Assembly: GCA_023388355.1 (NCBI GenBank)
Contig: JAEWGI010000077.1
Span: 1 to 40,222, forward strand
Source of the DNA: Pseudomonadota bacterium
GTDB lineage: Bacteria; Pseudomonadota; Gammaproteobacteria; Xanthomonadales; Xanthomonadaceae
Length of the DNA: 40,222 bases
Direction: 5' to 3'
Part shown: positions 37,350 through 40,222 of the stretch, piece by piece
Layout: each line of letters opens with the position of its first letter
Position numbering within the stretch: position 1 is the stretch's first letter
Position numbers and translations under genes: made by a program
Notes under the pieces: model-generated
Databases searched by the model: none
What the model saw: only the letters and a program-made list of their open reading frames with translations
What the model was told of the DNA's origin: nothing

Positions 37350-39968
37350 ATGCCCACGCAACCGAACCTGTTCGAGGCCCCGCCCCCCGGCGACGACGGC
37401 CCTTCCCCGGACGATCAGGCGGCCGCTCCGCGGGCGCTGCCGCCGCGGGTGGCCGCGCTGCGCCGCGGGCGGCCGTGGTGGGCGAAGCTGGCCGGCTGGG
37501 TGCTGCGGCCGTGGATCGCGCTGCGGATCGAGCCGCCGGCGCCGCCCGACCTGGTCGATGCCCGGCCGGTGTGCTACGTGCTGGAAGACTACGGCCTGTC
37601 GAACGCGCTGATCCTCGACCGCGCCTGCCGCGAGACCCGCATGCCTGCGCCGCTGCGTCCACTGCCCGGCGACCCGCTGGGGCGCAAGCGCGCCTACGTG
37701 GCCCTGTCGCGGCGCAACGCCGGCGGCGCGCTGGCCCTGGCCACCGGCCAGGCGCCGCCGAAGAAGACCCACTCCGAATCGCTGGCCCGGCTGCTCGAAG
37801 CGCACCGCGAGGATCCGGCGCTGGACGTGCAGCTGGTGCCGGTGTCGATCTTCGTCGGCCGCTCGCCGGACAAGGCCAGCGGCTGGTTCTCGGTGCTGTT
37901 CTCGGAAAACTGGGCGATCGTCGGCCGCTTCCGCAGGCTGCTGGCGATCCTGCTCAATGGCCGCGACACCCTGGTGCAGTTCGCCGCGCCGGTGAGCATC
38001 CGCGCGCTGCTGGCCGAGGACCTGCCGCCCGAGCGCAGCGTGCGCAAGCTCTCGCGCGTGCTGCGCACCCACTTCAACCGCCTGCGCGAGGCGGTGATCG
38101 GCCCCGACCTGTCGACCCGGCGCCTGCTGATCGACAAGGTGCTGTCCTCGCAGCCGGTGCGCGATGCGATCGCCGACCAGGCGCGGCGCGACAACAGCAC
38201 CCCCGAGGAGGCGTGGAAGAAGGCCCACGCCATGGCCTACGAGATCGCGGCCGACTATTCGCACCCGGTGGTGCGCTCGGCCTCGTTCCTGCTGACCTCG
38301 GTGTGGAACCGGATCTACCGCGGCGTGCTGGTGCACCATCTCGACGGCCTCAAGGCGGTGGCGCCGGGCAACGAGGTGATCTACGTGCCCAGCCACCGCA
38401 GCCACATGGACTACCTGCTGCTGAGCTACCTGCTCTACACCAAGGGCATCGTGCCGCCGCACATCGTCGCCGGGATCAACCTCAACCTGCCGGTGATCGG
38501 GCCGCTGCTGCGGCGCGGCGGCGCGTTCTTCATCCGCCGCTCGATCCGCGGCTCGGCGCTGTACTCGGCGGTGCTGGCCGAATACGTGGCCAAGCTGATC
38601 GCCGGCGGCTATTCGATCGAGTACTTCGTCGAGGGCGGGCGCTCGCGCACCGGCCGCCTGCTGCAGCCCAAGGGCGGGATGATCTCGATGACCCTGCGCG
38701 CCTACCTGCGGCAGCCTTCGCGCCCGGTGCTGTTCCAGCCGGTGTACATCGGCTACGAGAAGCTGATGGAGGGCAACAGCTACCTGGACGAGCTCTCCGG
38801 CAAGCCCAAGGAGAAGGAATCGATCTGGTCGCTGCTGTGGTCCATCCCCAAGGTGCTGCGCCAGAACTACGGCCAGGTGGTGGTGAACTTCGGCGAACCG
38901 ATCCCGCTGGCCGACCTGCTGGCCGAACACGCCACCGACTGGGACGGCAAGGCGCTCGACGACGAGGACAAGCCCGACTGGCTCTCGCACACGGTCGACG
39001 CGGCCGCCGAGCGCATCCAGGTCAACATCAACCGCGCCGCCGACGTGAACCCGATCAACCTGCTGGCGCTGGCGCTGCTGTCCACGCCCAAGCACGCGAT
39101 GGGCGAGGGCGACCTGCTGGCCCAGATCGAACTGTCCAAGACCCTGCTGGCCGAGGTGCCGTACTCGGACCGGGTGACGGTGACCCCGCATTCGCCGCGC
39201 GAGATCGTCGCCCACGGCGAGGACATCGGCGTGCTGCGTCGGGTGGCGCACCCGCTCGGCGACGTGTTCAGCGTCGGCGACGACGACGCGGTGCTGCTGA
39301 GCTACTTCCGCAACAACGTGCTGCACCTGTTCACCGCATCGGCCTGGATCGCCTGCTGCTTCCAGCACAACCGGCGCATGGCGCGCGACACCCTGCTGCG
39401 CATCGGCCGCGCGGTGTATCCGTTCCTGCAGGGCGAGCTGTTCCTGCCCTGGGACCAGGACCGCTTCGCCGACCGGATCGACCGCACCATCGACGTGTTC
39501 CTGCGCGAGGGCCTGCTCGAGCGCGTGGGCGACGACGACGGCGGGCTGCTGGCGCGCAACGCCGGCCAGTCCGACGAGGTGTTCCGCCTGCGCGCGCTCG
39601 GCCATCCGCTGCAGCAGGCGTTCGAGCGCTACTACATCGCGATCTCGGTGCTGGCCAAGAACGGCCCCGGCACCCTCGGCGCCGGCGAGCTCGAAAGCCT
39701 GTGCCAGCTGGCCGCGCAGCGCCTGAGCCTGCTGTACGCACCGGCGGCGCCGGAGTTCTTCGACAAGGCGCTGTTCCGCGGCTTCATCCAGAAGCTGCGC
39801 GAGATGGGCCTGGTGAAGCTGGACCACAACAGCAAGCTCGCCTTCGACGAGCGCCTGGCCGCGTTCGCGCGCGACGCCAAGATCATCCTCGGCCGCGAAC
39901 TGCGGCACACGATCGAGAAGATCAGCCCGGAGGCGGCGCGGCCCGGGTCACCGGCCGGGACGCCCTGA
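37350..39968 (+). CDS. plsB: Glycerol-3-phosphate 1-O-acyltransferase PlsB
   Basis: An 872-residue membrane-associated enzyme that adds the first acyl chain to glycerol-3-phosphate, the entry step of phospholipid synthesis. Acyltransferase motif I is SHRSHMDYLL (H349, D354, HX4D). Motif II is GGAFFIRRS, motif III VEGGRSRTGRLLQPKGG and motif IV QPVYIGYEKL. These are the family's glycerol-phosphate binding and catalytic blocks. It starts at ATG 37350 or 37341; a CATAAT at 37337-37342 overlaps the region, and no strong ribosome binding site is seen. The 175-base gap after the EEP gene contains nothing else recognised. Confidence 0.95.
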   Translation: MPTQPNLFEAPPPGDDGPSPDDQAAAPRALPPRVAALRRGRPWWAKLAGWVLRPWIALRIEPPAPPDLVDARPVCYVLEDYGLSNALILDRACRETRMPAPLRPLPGDPLGRKRAYVALSRRNAGGALALATGQAPPKKTHSESLARLLEAHREDPALDVQLVPVSIFVGRSPDKASGWFSVLFSENWAIVGRFRRLLAILLNGRDTLVQFAAPVSIRALLAEDLPPERSVRKLSRVLRTHFNRLREAVIGPDLSTRRLLIDKVLSSQPVRDAIADQARRDNSTPEEAWKKAHAMAYEIAADYSHPVVRSASFLLTSVWNRIYRGVLVHHLDGLKAVAPGNEVIYVPSHRSHMDYLLLSYLLYTKGIVPPHIVAGINLNLPVIGPLLRRGGAFFIRRSIRGSALYSAVLAEYVAKLIAGGYSIEYFVEGGRSRTGRLLQPKGGMISMTLRAYLRQPSRPVLFQPVYIGYEKLMEGNSYLDELSGKPKEKESIWSLLWSIPKVLRQNYGQVVVNFGEPIPLADLLAEHATDWDGKALDDEDKPDWLSHTVDAAAERIQVNINRAADVNPINLLALALLSTPKHAMGEGDLLAQIELSKTLLAEVPYSDRVTVTPHSPREIVAHGEDIGVLRRVAHPLGDVFSVGDDDAVLLSYFRNNVLHLFTASAWIACCFQHNRRMARDTLLRIGRAVYPFLQGELFLPWDQDRFADRIDRTIDVFLREGLLERVGDDDGGLLARNAGQSDEVFRLRALGHPLQQAFERYYIAISVLAKNGPGTLGAGELESLCQLAAQRLSLLYAPAAPEFFDKALFRGFIQKLREMGLVKLDHNSKLAFDERLAAFARDAKIILGRELRHTIEKISPEAARPGSPAGTP

Positions 39969-40222
39969 GCCCGGGGGCCTCCCCGCGGTCGCGGGAGGGG
40001 CCTGGAGCGCGTAGAAATTCGGGCGCTGGCTCAACAGCACCGGCGGCTGCGGCCCGCCGGCGTCGGGATCGCGCCACAGCTCCTCACGCACGTAGATGCG
40101 GTCACCGGCGCGCGACACCGGCACCCAATGCCGTTCGCGGCGGCCCTGGCCCTCGCCGGTAAGCGCGACCATGGCGCCGTCCTGGAGGCTCCATGCCAGC
40201 GGTATCGACGAGGTACCGAATT
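39948..40222 (-). CDS. Hypothetical protein, C-terminal part (runs off the right edge)
   Basis: The minus-strand frame is open from the window end to a TGA at 39948-39950 and overlaps the plsB 3' end by 21 bases. The readable part (FGTSSIPLAWSLQDGAMVAL, then VPVSRAGDRIYVREELWRDP, then LLSQRPNFYALQ) looks like real protein to about residue 70. It ends in a proline/glycine-rich tail encoded within a palindromic repeat (39971-40003). An ATG at 40172 is in frame but probably internal. I cannot assign a family. Confidence 0.55.
   Translation of the reverse strand, partial: FGTSSIPLAWSLQDGAMVALTGEGQGRRERHWVPVSRAGDRIYVREELWRDPDAGGPQPPVLLSQRPNFYALQAPPATAGRPPGSGRPGR
39971..40003. repeat. Palindromic repeat at the plsB 3' end
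   Basis: CCCGCG and CGCGGG, extended imperfectly by GGCCTCC and GGAGGGGCC, form a hairpin just after the plsB stop codon. It resembles the palindrome class at 21119 and 8158. It overlaps the end of the minus-strand partial gene. Confidence 0.5.

Noticed and set aside
36939..39908. A 989-codon minus-strand frame opposite plsB
   Set aside because: Low-complexity antisense shadow of plsB with no recognisable motif.
40205..40222. Restriction-site-like end (ggtaccgaatt) suggesting vector sequence
   Set aside because: The open frame of the partial gene continues through it, and a single short match is expected by chance.

Overview
The window is chromosomal DNA of very high G+C content, with almost every base in a gene. 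It most likely comes from a gammaproteobacterium of the Xanthomonadaceae/Lysobacteraceae (Xanthomonas, Lysobacter or Luteimonas type). The clues are the gene order engB - cytochrome c4 - dsbA-like - dsbA-like - endonuclease/exonuclease/phosphatase, a plant-type glutamate-cysteine ligase, a PEP carboxylase, a PlsB acyltransferase, a three-domain Grx4-type glutaredoxin, and short palindromic repeats typical of these genomes. This placement is inferred from remembered family features, not from a database search. I see no tRNA, rRNA, CRISPR array, prophage, transposase or conjugation gene.

Left third (1-12.2 kb). A QEGLA-motif (DUF1704) peptidase-like gene is followed by a degenerate copy of its own 3' end and two inverted palindromes. 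Next come rsgA (minus) and a tightly overlapping plus-strand run of alaA, an SGNH hydrolase and a SAM methyltransferase. A membrane-anchored polysaccharide deacetylase converges on that run. A glutaredoxin/A-type-carrier-like/rhodanese fusion, a DUF924 gene and a short-type AMP nucleosidase follow. The section ends with a translationally coupled pair of exported amidohydrolase homologues, the second of which has lost its metal-binding residues.

Middle (12.2-23.4 kb). A seven-helix AraC-type regulator lies divergent to two small multi-pass membrane proteins (DUF2306-like, DUF4386-like). Then come a DegV-family gene broken by one extra C, a small hypothetical gene and a PP-loop ATPase. On the minus strand are a glutathione-dependent formaldehyde detoxification set (frmR, frmA, fghA) with a clear FrmR-type operator, a soluble chemoreceptor, an exported hypothetical protein and a glutathione S-transferase.

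Right third (23.5-40.2 kb). This holds ppc, a lipoprotein gene, gshA, an exported GH13 amylase-like enzyme, a P-type ATPase and engB. A thiol/redox and envelope cluster follows: cytochrome c4, two DsbA-like proteins and an EEP-family hydrolase. plsB comes next, and a partial hypothetical gene runs off the right edge.

Glutathione is the shared theme: GshA makes it, and the glutaredoxin, the GST and the FrmA/FghA pathway use it. Most of the content is housekeeping. I found no convincing new multi-gene defence or biosynthetic system. The best leads are the active/inactive amidohydrolase pair, the Grx-carrier-rhodanese fusion, the DegV frameshift, the duplicated gene tail next to paired palindromes, and the palindromes inside the formaldehyde gene set.
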